From Stieleria varia (GTDB taxonomy: Bacteria > Planctomycetota > Planctomycetia > Pirellulales > Pirellulaceae), in NCBI RefSeq assembly GCF_038443385.1, contig NZ_CP151726.1, positions 2,666,001-2,730,000 on the forward strand: a stretch of DNA of 64,000 nucleotides. The letters run 5' to 3'. Shown here in pieces: positions 19,387 through 28,416 of the stretch; position 1 is the stretch's first letter, and every line of letters begins with the position of its first letter. The notes under the pieces were generated by a model, which saw nothing but the letters and a program-made list of their open reading frames with translations, was not told the origin of the DNA and ran no database searches. Position numbers and translations under genes: made by a program.

Positions 19387-21015
19387 CTACTCCTTGCGAG
19401 TATACACCTGTGGGTACATGAACTCAGGCTGTTCGTTGGGACACAGGTACTGCAGACGCTCTGTCACGCAATCCGGGCCGGACATCAATCGCATGCTCAC
19501 CTCAACCGGTGCTTCTTCGGTGGGACGAAACTCGATCGACGCCAGCCAGTCCCCGGTATCGGTTCGCTCGATCGATTTTGAAACCAACTCACCGCGGATC
19601 AAAGACACGTCGATTGTCATCGAGTGAAAAGATAAATCCCGAATCGTTTCTCCGGAAAAACGAGCGGTGACGCCGATCCGATCTTTTTTTCGATCGACAT
19701 CCAAATGCGTCACCCTCGCGATCTTGCTTTGATCCGCGCAATCACCAGGGAAAAACTTGACTACGTAGTTCAAGTCTAGCGGATCACCTACTTTGGGAGT
19801 TTGTTGGGGAACCCAATAGGCGGCGATGTTGTCGATTCCCTCGTGAGCGCCGGGCAACTCCAGTAACTCAACGCGTCCGTTTTCCCAAACCCCGTCACTG
19901 GATCCGTCACGGTTTGGTTCGATCCAGATACTGGGACGCTTGTGATACTGTGCGTTGTGATCGTCGTAATGAAAAAACGCGCGATTGCGTTGCAGAACAC
20001 CGAACCCCAACAGTTTCTCAGTGGGAACCGTCGAAACGGAAGGATAACTTTGTCGAGCAAACGCTCTCCAAGTCCAGTCGTCTTCGTCGCTGCGAATCAG
20101 CAGCCCGTCGGAGTCATGCACGCCTGGTCGCTTGTCCAACGACGGACCATCCAGACCATCGCCCCACATCCACATGCTGGTCAACGGTGCCAATCCGATT
20201 TTTTCGGGGATGCTGCGAAAGTGCAACCGAGACTTCACCGCAACCGTTGTTTCTACCCCACCGGGTTGGAGGACGAACTCATACGCACCACACATCGACG
20301 GGCTATCCATCAACGCCAGTACCGTCAACGTGTCGCAATCGGGCTCGACCGCCCGAACCCAGAAAGCGCGAAAGAACGGAAACTCCTCGTCGCAGGGTAA
20401 GCCGACATTCACCGCCAACCCCCGCGCCGATGCGCCGTATACCGTGTCGCAACTGCGAGCGCGAAAGTAACTTGATCCGAGGAAAGTTAAGAACTCCTGC
20501 GGGTCGCCTAGACCAGGAATCCTGCCGACCACTTTTACCCCCGCGTGCCCTGAGTCGAGCAACTCCGCCGAATCTTCGATCGGGATTCCGTAGACAAAGT
20601 GCTTGGGCGAAAAGAGGACCTCGTGTACGCCGTCATCGTCGATTGTGAACAAGTCGACGCGATCCTTTTGAACAAATCCTCGGTGAAATGTTTCCAAGCA
20701 AAACGGCGATCCACTTTTCCACCAGACGCCTTGTTCGGGACGAAAAGAGATCTCACGATACTGCTCATAGTCCAACTTCGCCAATGGCTCGGGCAAGGGA
20801 CGTCGAGGGACAAACGGCAGCGTTGCAAGCGACTGCGTCAACAAATCGAGTCGCTCAAACGAGTCGATTTCACGCCAGGTCTGTCTTGAGAGCGCATTCT
20901 CAGCCGGCGATTCCGCAGCAACAGGATCGCTGAGCAGTCCAACATGGATCATGACGACATGGACCAACGTGTTCAAACATACGGTTGGGAGGAGATACGC
21001 AATGGAGCGATGCAT
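19387..21015 (-). CDS. opgG: Periplasmic glucan biosynthesis protein OpgG (MdoG)
   Basis: About 542 residues from ATG 21015, chosen because it begins a plausible signal peptide (HRSIAYLLPTVCLNTLVHVV..., cleavage near PVAAES); upstream ATGs at 21048 and 21057 are alternatives. The MdoG fold is recognisable from LDYEQYREISFRPEQGVWW, SYFRARS, GLAVNVG, a central TSMWMWGDGLD and the C-terminal NIAAYWVP and DLNYVVKFF. OpgG acts in the periplasm on osmoregulated beta-glucans made by OpgH. The two genes here are divergent rather than in the usual opgGH operon, separated by about 740 bp. The glucan-specific role in this organism is inferred from the family. Confidence 0.9.
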   Translation of the reverse strand: MHRSIAYLLPTVCLNTLVHVVMIHVGLLSDPVAAESPAENALSRQTWREIDSFERLDLLTQSLATLPFVPRRPLPEPLAKLDYEQYREISFRPEQGVWWKSGSPFCLETFHRGFVQKDRVDLFTIDDDGVHEVLFSPKHFVYGIPIEDSAELLDSGHAGVKVVGRIPGLGDPQEFLTFLGSSYFRARSCDTVYGASARGLAVNVGLPCDEEFPFFRAFWVRAVEPDCDTLTVLALMDSPSMCGAYEFVLQPGGVETTVAVKSRLHFRSIPEKIGLAPLTSMWMWGDGLDGPSLDKRPGVHDSDGLLIRSDEDDWTWRAFARQSYPSVSTVPTEKLLGFGVLQRNRAFFHYDDHNAQYHKRPSIWIEPNRDGSSDGVWENGRVELLELPGAHEGIDNIAAYWVPQQTPKVGDPLDLNYVVKFFPGDCADQSKIARVTHLDVDRKKDRIGVTARFSGETIRDLSFHSMTIDVSLIRGELVSKSIERTDTGDWLASIEFRPTEEAPVEVSMRLMSGPDCVTERLQYLCPNEQPEFMYPQVYTRKE

Positions 21016-21755
21016 GGGCGAACGGTTCCTGGACGAGATCGGTTTCATTCTACGCATGGCAACGTCCACGCACTGAAACTTGGCTGCAGCATAGAGCACC
21101 TTGTGTACCGGCATTCTGAAATGGATCAATGCTCGAAAAACGTTCAACCACCAATGGAGGCTGGAAAGATCCGCTGCGGCGTGAATCCCGCCAGCGGCAA
21201 CGCTTAGTGGCTGGCGGACGTGACATGGATTTCAAGCAATCTCCGTGATGGACGAGCTTCAACGCCATCAACAAGCAGATGCCTGTACCAATTGCGATCA
21301 CGCAGGCCCCGATTCATCCAGTTGCCCGGTTACCGGCATCGACTGTAGGCATCGACGAACCCATCGCTTTCGTCGCCACCGGCGGCTTATTCGACAGCCG
21401 CAGTCGCGTAATTCCGTGACTTTGGATGAACCATCGTCGCCAACTTGACCAAGGTGCTCTCAATTGAAGCAGGGGGTGACTCATGTTGGACATGAAACTC
21501 CCGTGAAACTCCAAGGAATCGAATCGCGAAATCATTTCGCAACGCGACGACGCTTTACGATCAGCGTGAAGAGGTCCGCAAAACGCTTCGCAATGTCGTC
21601 GGCTATCCCCTTGATCATGAACTGTTCATTGGCTCGATCGTAACGTCTTTCTTTTGGTTATTGAAAGCATAGGATTGGCACAAGAATTGTTCTGGTGAGT
21701 GTCCTTGTCAGAAACAACTGCGACTCTTCAACTCTTCCGTTCAGGATTCAAATCC
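21016..21755. other. Divergent intergenic region between opgG and the opgH operon
   Basis: About 740 bp with no supported gene. It must hold promoters for both divergent transcription units. No clear sigma-70 boxes or operator palindromes stood out. A short reading frame at 21699 leads in frame into the small gene at 21756, but it lacks conservation signals. Confidence 0.4.
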
Positions 21756-22148
21756 ATGTCAATGGTCCAAACAAGAAACGACGCGATGGTGAGTGACCTC
21801 ACAGAGCAAATCGCAAAATCTCATGTCGTCGATTACTTGGTCAGATGCGGTACCACCGTCGACTCAGCGATGGAAACGGCACGCAAGATCGTTTCCAAAC
21901 TGCTTGCGGGACCGCCGGTCGCTCGAAACAGTGAGCTGTTGCGTTCTGCGTTAACGATGGCGATCGATGAGGTGGCGACGCAAGGAATCGCGGTGAAGGG
22001 TGTCTTTGTTTCAACGCCCACGGAAGTCTACCGAGCGATGGAGCCGGCAAAACAATATCGCTTGATCGGCACCTCCAAACTGCGTCGGGGTCGCCTGACC
22101 CTTCAGTTGGCAGGATCACAGGCATCCGATGCAAACGGTGCACGATGA
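21756..22148 (+). CDS. Small unknown protein coupled to opgH
   Basis: 130 residues from ATG 21756, preceded by AGGA; GTG 21699 would extend it by 19 residues and ATG 21762 shorten it by two. Its stop overlaps the opgH start (ATGA at 22145-22148), so translation is almost certainly coupled and the gene is real. The sequence is helical (LTEQIAKSHVVDYLVRCGTTVDSAMETARKIV) with a basic C-terminus. There is no signal peptide or membrane segment, so it is probably cytoplasmic. No family recognised. Position suggests regulation or assembly of the glucosyltransferase; this is inference. Confidence 0.75.
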   Translation: MSMVQTRNDAMVSDLTEQIAKSHVVDYLVRCGTTVDSAMETARKIVSKLLAGPPVARNSELLRSALTMAIDEVATQGIAVKGVFVSTPTEVYRAMEPAKQYRLIGTSKLRRGRLTLQLAGSQASDANGAR

Positions 22149-24217
22149 GCGCTACCGTTGTTAGCGACCTTCGGACAAAGGTGATTCGCAGAGTGGTCGC
22201 CTTGGCGACTCTGCTGTTGACTGCTGCCGCGACGGGTAGCTTTGTCGCCATCGCCTTAGGCAACGGCGATTGGAATCTGTTCGAAGTGCTCAGTGCGCCC
22301 CTGTTCGCCATCCTGTTTGCATGGATCGCGTTTTCGTTTTGCTTGGCAACGGTCGGTTTTCTATCGTTGGCTCGACAGAATTGGAGAGCTTGGCGACAAA
22401 CGAATGATTCAGAATACCTGGGCGATCATCCTGATCAAACCGTCCAGCGTACCGCCGTTTTGATGCCTGTCTACAACGAGTCACCGACTCGAGTTTTTGC
22501 GGGCATCAAAGCGATGATCCAAGAGCTACGTGCACGCGGAATCGGGGATGCGTTTGCCTTTTATGTGCTCAGCGACACCACCGATCACGAAACATGGATT
22601 GCGGAGGAAATGGCGTGGGCGGATTTGGTGGAAACGTTGGATGCCGGCGACTGTTTGTTCTACCGACACCGGCCGCACAACAAGTCTCGCAAAGCGGGAA
22701 ACATCGCTGACTTTGTCGAACGCTGGGGAGCGCATCACGAATTCATGATCGTGTTGGACGCCGATAGTTTGGTGTCAGCGTCGACCATGAACGCCATGGT
22801 TCAGAGAATGCGCGCAGATACAAAGCTTGGTATCTTACAAGTTCCCCCAGTCCCGATCGGCAGAAACTCTCTCTTTGCCCGAATGCAGCAATTCGCCGCC
22901 AGTGTCTACGGCCCCATCTTTGTTCAAGGGTTCGCTGTCTGGGCTGGCAATGAAGGAAACTACTGGGGCCACAACGCGATCATTCGAGTCGAGGCCTTTC
23001 GTCGCCATTGCGATCTGCCGGTGCTGCCAGGCAGCGCGCCGCTGGGGGGCGAAATCCTGAGTCACGACTTTGTGGAGGCCGCTTTGATGCTGCGTGCGGG
23101 ATGGAAAGTTCAAGTCGCGACCGACCTCGCCGGCAGCTTCGAAGAATGCCCGACCACGATTGCGGACTATGCTCAGCGTGACCAACGCTGGTGTCAAGGC
23201 AATCTGCAGCACTCCAAACTCTTGGTCGCAGAAGATTTTCGTCCGCTCAGCAGGATGCACTTCAGTTGTGGACTGATGTCCTATCTCGCGTCGCCGTTAT
23301 GGATTCTGTTCACGTTGATGTGCATTGCCGCCATGGCGTTGGATGCCTGGACACATAAGCAGACTGTTCCGTCGGACGCCGCCTTGGGTGCACTCATCAT
23401 CTTCTCCGTGTCGATGGCTTTGCTGCTACTTCCAAAGCTCTGGAGTGTTCTCCTGATTTTCTTCAGCCGCGAACACGTCAACCAACACGGCGGCTATTTT
23501 CGACTTGCTGCCAGTGCACTGTTTGAAACGGTGATGTCGGTCTTGCTGTCCCCGATCATGGCTATCTATCACACGAGGTTCGTTCTCGCCGTGCTACGTG
23601 GGACCAACGTCAAGTGGAACTCGCAGCAGCGAGATGAACGCGGTGTTTCATGGCGGGAGGCCGTCATGCAAATGTCGGCGCTGACACTCGGCGGCATTCT
23701 GGCCTCGTTGGTGATCTACTCGACCGCTCCCGAGTTATTCCTCTGGTTTTCACCATTGATCGCCGGTGTCATTCTGTCGATTCCAATCGTGGTTGCGATG
23801 GGAAGTCAACGGATCGGATTGTGGCTGCACCGGCATGGACTATTGTTGGTGCCGTCGGAAACAAATCCTCCACCCGTGTGCGTTTACCACAAACTGGCCC
23901 TCCAAGAAAAACCATCGGACCATCGAGTTTGCGAGACCGCGAACTGGTTCACCGAAACCATTTTGAACCCACGAGTATTCGCATTGCACACGGCGATCTT
24001 GCGATCAACCTCATCCGACAACGCGATGCCGCAGCATGAATCCAAAGCGATCGAAGCAACCGCCGCCGCCAAAGGTATCGCTGCGATTCCTGTCAGTGCA
24101 CGCAAAGCAATCTTGTCCGACAGCGCGACGCTCACCCGATTGCATCGAGAAGCCCAATTGGCATTGATCGACCGCCGTCAAGACAACACCCAACGAGACC
24201 GCGTCACTCTGGACTAG
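22145..24217 (+). CDS. opgH: Glucan glucosyltransferase OpgH (MdoH)
   Basis: 690 residues. Two N-terminal transmembrane helices (about 17-40 and 48-75) lead into a GT2 catalytic domain: VLMPVYNES (about 105-113), FYVLSDTTD (about 139-147), NKSRKAGNIADFVERWG and IVLDADS with the DxD at about 205-207. TED-like and QRDQRWCQGN (QxxRW at about 345) complete the processive-GT motif set. Several C-terminal membrane helices follow (about 380-580), then a soluble tail. OpgH polymerises glucose from UDP-glucose into the linear beta-glucan backbone and exports it. It overlaps the preceding small gene by 4 bp. Ends with a TAG at 24215-24217. Confidence 0.93.
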   Translation: MSATVVSDLRTKVIRRVVALATLLLTAAATGSFVAIALGNGDWNLFEVLSAPLFAILFAWIAFSFCLATVGFLSLARQNWRAWRQTNDSEYLGDHPDQTVQRTAVLMPVYNESPTRVFAGIKAMIQELRARGIGDAFAFYVLSDTTDHETWIAEEMAWADLVETLDAGDCLFYRHRPHNKSRKAGNIADFVERWGAHHEFMIVLDADSLVSASTMNAMVQRMRADTKLGILQVPPVPIGRNSLFARMQQFAASVYGPIFVQGFAVWAGNEGNYWGHNAIIRVEAFRRHCDLPVLPGSAPLGGEILSHDFVEAALMLRAGWKVQVATDLAGSFEECPTTIADYAQRDQRWCQGNLQHSKLLVAEDFRPLSRMHFSCGLMSYLASPLWILFTLMCIAAMALDAWTHKQTVPSDAALGALIIFSVSMALLLLPKLWSVLLIFFSREHVNQHGGYFRLAASALFETVMSVLLSPIMAIYHTRFVLAVLRGTNVKWNSQQRDERGVSWREAVMQMSALTLGGILASLVIYSTAPELFLWFSPLIAGVILSIPIVVAMGSQRIGLWLHRHGLLLVPSETNPPPVCVYHKLALQEKPSDHRVCETANWFTETILNPRVFALHTAILRSTSSDNAMPQHESKAIEATAAAKGIAAIPVSARKAILSDSATLTRLHREAQLALIDRRQDNTQRDRVTLD

Positions 24218-24250
24218 CGATATGAGCTAATCCCGTAGGTCAGGAGATTA

Positions 24251-25626
24251 TGGGGACAGAGCACTTTGCTGGGGTGGTTGAACGCTCCACTTTGGATAAC
24301 TCGGCGTTTGAGGCAGCGAAGAGTCCAACTTGGCTGGCCTTGATCGACGTGCTGGGACGCTTTCGCCAGTGGTTTTGAACGGTTGAGGCAACTGATGCCC
24401 AGAACGCTAGCGGCGTCGCTGTAGAGAGCGACTCAGAAAGGGGGCTGATCGTGGGAAGCTTCCTGTTTTAGCTTAGCCCGTTGGGATCAGATCGCGAATG
24501 CGGCGGGGCAGACGGAAGCGACGTTGGGTTTGGCAACTGCGATGCTCGTCCACCGCACAAGGATTGCCGGCGACCGTTTTGAAGAGTTTGCCAAAGTCCG
24601 CTACCAACTCACACCAGACAGAAGACTCCAAACCGAGTCGCTGAAGGATGGGGGCGAGATGTTCCGGTGTCTGGCCACGCTTGCCTTCTGCGATCTCACG
24701 AGCCGTCCAGTCCAGCAGTTCAAGGTATCGCTCCAGCGAGAACCATAGGAATCCCTTGTCGCTGCAGCGTTTGCTGGATTGACTTGGCACCGGACCGGTC
24801 TCGCCGTCCGCTTCGTCGTTCTCCACAGGTGAGAGAAACGAATCGTCATGCCGCAGTCCGTCGCTGTGGCTTTCGGCAGGTAGTTGCGTGTGTGTTTCGA
24901 TGCGACGTTGAGCCGATGTATGATCGCTTTGCTCGATCGTCTCGGCCATCGCGGCGCGGATCGGATTGAGGTCCACGTAAGCCGCACAGGCCAGCACCGC
25001 AGATTCATCGATCAGTCGAACGGCTTTGTATCGATCCTGGAAAAACCGGCCCATTTCCTCTTCTTCGGCATTGGCCCGTTGAGCGACCCGTTGGTTCAGC
25101 AAACGCATCCACCACGAGATATTGCTCAATCGGGAGCGGATATCAGCCAGTTTGACTGGGCAGTTGCGAATGGCGTCGAGCTCAGGCTTGGAAGGTTCAC
25201 AAGGATTACCGTCGGCATCTTTGCGATGGGGGCAAAGCATCAACCATCGCCGGGCGACTTCCGTGTCATCCCAATTTTCAACCACGTCCGGGCGCGATCT
25301 GAGGATGAGATGGTAATGATTCGAAAGAATCGCAAAGCAGATCAGGTCGATCCCAAAGCATGCAGCAAAATGCTGGAGGTATTGTTCGATCCAGATCTTG
25401 CGATGGTCGAAGTTTTTCCCCGAGGCGGGATCGTCTCCGAACAAAAAGCACCGTCTGACGGTGCGAGCGATCACGTGTGCGAAGGCGACTTCGTTGGGAT
25501 CGAAGACCTCCGCGCGAGCGAGTCGTGCCATGGTGTGAGCCCCCAAAGCGATGAGTATCAGATGAGGCATTTCGTTCTATCATCTCAAATGGCACCGTCA
25601 ACCCTCAATAAAGTGCTGTGTCCCTA
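24251..25626. mobile_element. REP-associated tyrosine transposase element with inverted ends
   Basis: The transposase gene is bounded by imperfect inverted repeats: GGGGACAGAGCACTTT at 24252-24267 and AAAGTGCTGTGTCCC at 25610-25624, one mismatch within 16 positions. The left end, including the preceding ATTATG, occurs again as an orphan at 48714-48732, which supports it being a mobile end. Exact tips and any target duplication could not be fixed. Confidence 0.65.
24473..25531 (-). CDS. REP-associated tyrosine transposase (RAYT, Y1/HUH family)
   Basis: 352 residues from ATG 25531 (MARLARAEVFDPNEVAFAHV), the usual opening of planctomycete Y1 transposases; an upstream ATG at 25570 is less likely. 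Motifs: HVIARTVRRCFLFGDD, the HUH histidines in ILSNHYHLILR (about residue 85), then WWMRLLNQRVAQRAN and GRFFQDRYKA, with the catalytic Tyr probably in this latter stretch, and AYVDLNPIRAAM. The C-terminal 140 residues are a family-specific extension. RAYTs process REP palindromes as single-stranded DNA; the many palindromic repeats in this genome segment fit. It lies alone inside the inverted-end element. Confidence 0.85.
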   Translation of the reverse strand: MARLARAEVFDPNEVAFAHVIARTVRRCFLFGDDPASGKNFDHRKIWIEQYLQHFAACFGIDLICFAILSNHYHLILRSRPDVVENWDDTEVARRWLMLCPHRKDADGNPCEPSKPELDAIRNCPVKLADIRSRLSNISWWMRLLNQRVAQRANAEEEEMGRFFQDRYKAVRLIDESAVLACAAYVDLNPIRAAMAETIEQSDHTSAQRRIETHTQLPAESHSDGLRHDDSFLSPVENDEADGETGPVPSQSSKRCSDKGFLWFSLERYLELLDWTAREIAEGKRGQTPEHLAPILQRLGLESSVWCELVADFGKLFKTVAGNPCAVDEHRSCQTQRRFRLPRRIRDLIPTG

Positions 25627-26302
25627 AAAGATCCTCTCGCGGGATCCAATTTAATCGCGTCAGAAACCCCGTTCCCCTTTTCGAAGAAGTGCTCCGATTA
25701 GTGTTCGATCAGTGAAGATTAGTGGTCTTGCTTCTCTTGAAGCACGATCCGTTTTCACGTTTGCGATGCGTCGCTATTGATCAGCAAGCCGACCTGTATC
25801 TCACTGGTTTGAGTGTGGTTTGTTTTTGGGAACACTAATTGGCACTAATCGAACACCAATCAGCAGAACTGCAAGCAGGCTGGATGAAGGCGGCTGGCCA
25901 GCAGATACCGGCAAGGCAGGATTTGGTTCGGTATTTGGGGGAGACAAGCCTCGCGAACATTCAGATCAGCGGAAGAAGCTAGCCCCCCCCCTTCCCCTTT
26001 TCGAAGAACTCAGTTGGCGAAGTGCGATTTGGTAGAAGATTACTGGTAGAAGATTACTGGTAGAAGATTACTGGTAGAAGATTACTGGTAGAAGATTACT
26101 GGTAGAAGATTACTGGTAGCGACTGCACGGGCGAGCCGTTTTCTGTGACATTTTCTGCCAGTAATCTTCTACCATCTCCGGTCTGAACCATTGAGCGCCG
26201 CGCAAGATATTCGAGAGTGGACTCTGACTCTGTTGCGGAAGAATCGCAGAAGTGTGCGTCTGTCACGAAACTCTAAAAAATTCCCTTCCCCTTTCCAAGT
26301 AC
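25627..26302. other. Gene-free repeat region
   Basis: No credible CDS. It holds GATCCTCTCGCGGGATCC (about 25629), an imperfect 30-bp inverted pair built on GATTAGTGTTCGAT (25694-25727 against 25832-25865), three CCCTTCCCCTTT-type pyrimidine motifs (about 25674, 25989, 26284) and the 14-bp tandem array. The right border is the truncated IS91 copy. Confidence 0.6.
26031..26173. repeat. Six 14-bp tandem repeats plus inverted partner
   Basis: GGTAGAAGATTACT is repeated head-to-tail at 26031, 26045, 26059, 26073, 26087 and 26101, followed by a partial copy. The reverse complement CCAGTAATCTTCTACC follows at about 26159-26174 after a 40-bp segment. The last direct copy and the inverted copy thus bracket a small REP-like unit whose left end has been amplified. 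No spacers, so not CRISPR. Confidence 0.9.
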
Positions 26303-26730
26303 GCCGCACGCTGTGGAAGCAATCGCATCCCGAATCCGAAGACCTTTTGGAAGCGGAGTCGCACTCGCCTTTGGAAGAATCAACAACCAAAGAACCTCAC
26401 GACTATCGCTGCAAGAAGTGCAACGGCTTGGTCGACCCGGCCGGCCAGTTGGAAGGATCGCTGACGGTCTCGCTGTTGGCGGTCGCGCACTGGGTGGTGA
26501 CGTGGCAGCAGACGCAAGCCGCATCGACTCAGGTCGTTCCCCATTGGCGACGGGCACTGGCTGCGGTGATCGGGCAGCGGATATCGATGCCAAGCAAGAA
26601 CGCATTCATCAATGGCATGCGATCTGGACTGATTCAGCCTGACGATCATTGGATGAGCTTGTTCGAGCAGGCGATCGAATTGGTGAGCGAAGAAGTAGAG
26701 TGGCCCGAAGCAACCGCGAGACCACCGTGA
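26303..26730 (+). pseudogene. IS91 transposase, C-terminal remnant (copy A)
   Basis: About 142 codons matching the end of the full-length transposase at 42375-44015 nearly residue for residue (TLWKQSHPES..., KCNGLVDPAGQLEGSL, MPSKNAFINGMRSGL). The zinc-finger and HUH/Tyr catalytic parts are missing, so it is inactive. An open frame extends 5' to 26191 in unrelated sequence. The stop TGA overlaps the start of the accessory ORF. Confidence 0.9.
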
Positions 26731-26978
26731 CATCGAGTTCGAATCATCAATCTCGTCGTCCCGCACCCATTGGTTTTCAATCACAAACCGACCAAGCTCC
26801 TCAATCGTCTATGCAATCGCATCACGATGACTTTGGCACCAAACAGCAAATTCAACCGCCAAGGCGTGACCGTATCGAGTCGCTCAGAGTGATCGCATCG
26901 CCTGCAATCGAACCAACCAAGAACGAGAAACCGCGTTGCTCACCCAAGTCACACTGGGCAATCTCGGCAACCAGCTAA
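26727..26978 (+). CDS. Small IS91 accessory ORF (copy A)
   Basis: 83 codons from GTG 26727, overlapping the transposase TGA as GTGA. Equivalent frames of exactly the same length follow the transposase in copies B, C and E, and the tail-only copy D keeps the frame open. The product is hydrophilic, Ser/Gln/His-rich near the N-terminus, with conserved IPAP-like and KSHWA ends. No family is recognised. Many differences between copies A and C are synonymous, suggesting real coding. Function is unknown. Confidence 0.55.
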   Translation: MTSSSNHQSRRPAPIGFQSQTDQAPQSSMQSHHDDFGTKQQIQPPRRDRIESLRVIASPAIEPTKNEKPRCSPKSHWAISATS

Positions 26979-27067
26979 ACCAGCAAAATCTAGCTGGCAG
27001 CGTCCCAAAGAAGAAAACCCTCAATCAACGTCTGCACGCTTGCAGGAAGGTTCGGGATTTAAGAAGT

Positions 27068-27333
27068 GAACGTCGACAGCATCGCTTGACGAATTTATCT
27101 AAGAGGCCTGACCCTTTTGATTCGACTCAATTCAGGACGATCCTGCCGTGCTTTTAAGGTATTTATTGGTACTCAAAATGCAGACGAGAATTGCTAGTAC
27201 TACAGGCAGTGCAAGCAAACACATAAATCAACTACATGTCGTTCGACTCGCTTAAGTCCGTGCCATTCACCCCCGTCCCGTTTTCTTCCCCGGCTTTTAA
27301 GACCCCCTTCCCCTTATTGCGGTTTCCTTCCCC
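27068..27333. other. Junction region with pyrimidine-rich repeats
   Basis: No gene. Holds ACCCCCGTCCCGTTTTCTT (27269-27287), identical to 46447-46465 beyond partner gene 3, and the start of three copies of TTCCCCTTATTGCGG (27309-27361) that overlap the 3' end of partner gene 1. A shared segment GGCTTTTAA followed by CCCCCTTCCCCTTA recurs at 44589. Confidence 0.55.
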
Positions 27334-27948
27334 TTATTGCGGTTTCTTCCCCTTATTGCGGTTTTCGCCCTTTTTCTCGTCAACCTCCTTCCCCATTTCT
27401 CGTTCTTCCGCATTTCTCGTTTGGCCGTAGGTCCATCCGGTCGCGTTATGGGAGAACGGGAAGGCACTCATCAGATACTTATGAATGTAGAATCCCTTCA
27501 TTCCGACAGACTGTAATACATCGGCGAAAATCGGCTTTGCAGCCGTGCTACTTGGCGGAATTTCGTTGTCGACAATGAAGGAGTCGCCCACAGAAAAAAA
27601 CACCGGTTCCTCTCCGTCGCGAATTATTGTGAATAAGAATCTTGTTTCCAAATGCTTGCGTGGTTCTTTTATAGAGCTCAATTCCATTACTAAACGATTA
27701 AGATATTGCCTAAACTGATCTCGAGATAAATTTAGTTCTCCGGAAAATCGAGAACTGCACTGAAGTTTCCAAGCAACTATTCCGGATTCATCGCATTGAA
27801 TCATTAACGATTCTAAGGTGGTTGCATTGTTCGGCTCGTTTGCAATTGACGACAACAGGAGGATATCTAGACTCCCTGTCGGCTCTACTGCCGAACTGAC
27901 GGAACACAACATGACACACCAGAAGAACGATAAAGCAGCGACTCTCAT
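27334..27948 (-). CDS. Secreted partner protein 1 of displaced RHS tip 1 (3' end altered)
   Basis: 204 residues from ATG 27948, four bases after the stop of RHS tip 1. A signal peptide is clear (MRVAALSFFWCVMLCSVSSAVE). The mature part has alternating helices and strands, with no recognised domain. The last 30 residues (from about TRNAEERE) are highly charged and encoded by three direct TTCCCCTTATTGCGG repeats, so the native C-terminus has probably been replaced by repeat DNA. By position it may be the immunity or accessory partner of the tip; this is inference only. The gene is clearly richer in A+T than the housekeeping genes around the island. Confidence 0.6.
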   Translation of the reverse strand: MRVAALSFFWCVMLCSVSSAVEPTGSLDILLLSSIANEPNNATTLESLMIQCDESGIVAWKLQCSSRFSGELNLSRDQFRQYLNRLVMELSSIKEPRKHLETRFLFTIIRDGEEPVFFSVGDSFIVDNEIPPSSTAAKPIFADVLQSVGMKGFYIHKYLMSAFPFSHNATGWTYGQTRNAEEREMGKEVDEKKGENRNKGKKPQ

Positions 27949-28416
27949 ATGCTTACCATACAGGAAAAGGCACAACATGTTCCCACTCAATACCGTCATA
28001 ATACGCTTCTTCCTGTCCATCTTTCGGTGGCTTGTACGGTCCAATGCCACCAGCTGGCAAATTGCCCATGTGGACGAAGTCATTGTTAAGAAAGCCATCA
28101 TCCAGCGTAACGCTACATTTCCCTTCACCCTCTTCATCACCGACAGTTATGACAAGGTAAGCGTGAATTTTTACTTCCTTCATTTTCTTCTTTTCCCAGG
28201 GAAATGAATACCCACCCTCTTGTATGACGCCCACTCGCGCTGAAAAGCAACTTGAGTCGACACGATCAAATGCAGACTTAAATAGATCGGCCCAGTTGTA
28301 GCAGTACCACCCTCCAACGGCTTGAGGATGATCAGGATCTCTAGTAAATGGCCCGTATCCGAAATTTGCTTGCCACGCGGATAATGCGGCAAGCGTAATC
28401 CGATTTGCGTCCGCTA

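Larger units (their letters stand above)
26303..27067 (+). mobile_element. IS91-family copy A (5'-truncated)
   Basis: Keeps only the last third of the transposase gene, the coupled small ORF and the right end GGGATTTAAGAAGT. The end is followed directly by GAAC (27068-27071), the known IS91 target tetranucleotide. The left break falls inside the transposase at GCCGCACGCTGTGG and abuts a CCCTTCCCCTTT motif. Confidence 0.85.

Noticed and set aside
26031-26119. Possible CRISPR array
   Set aside because: 14-bp units without spacers.
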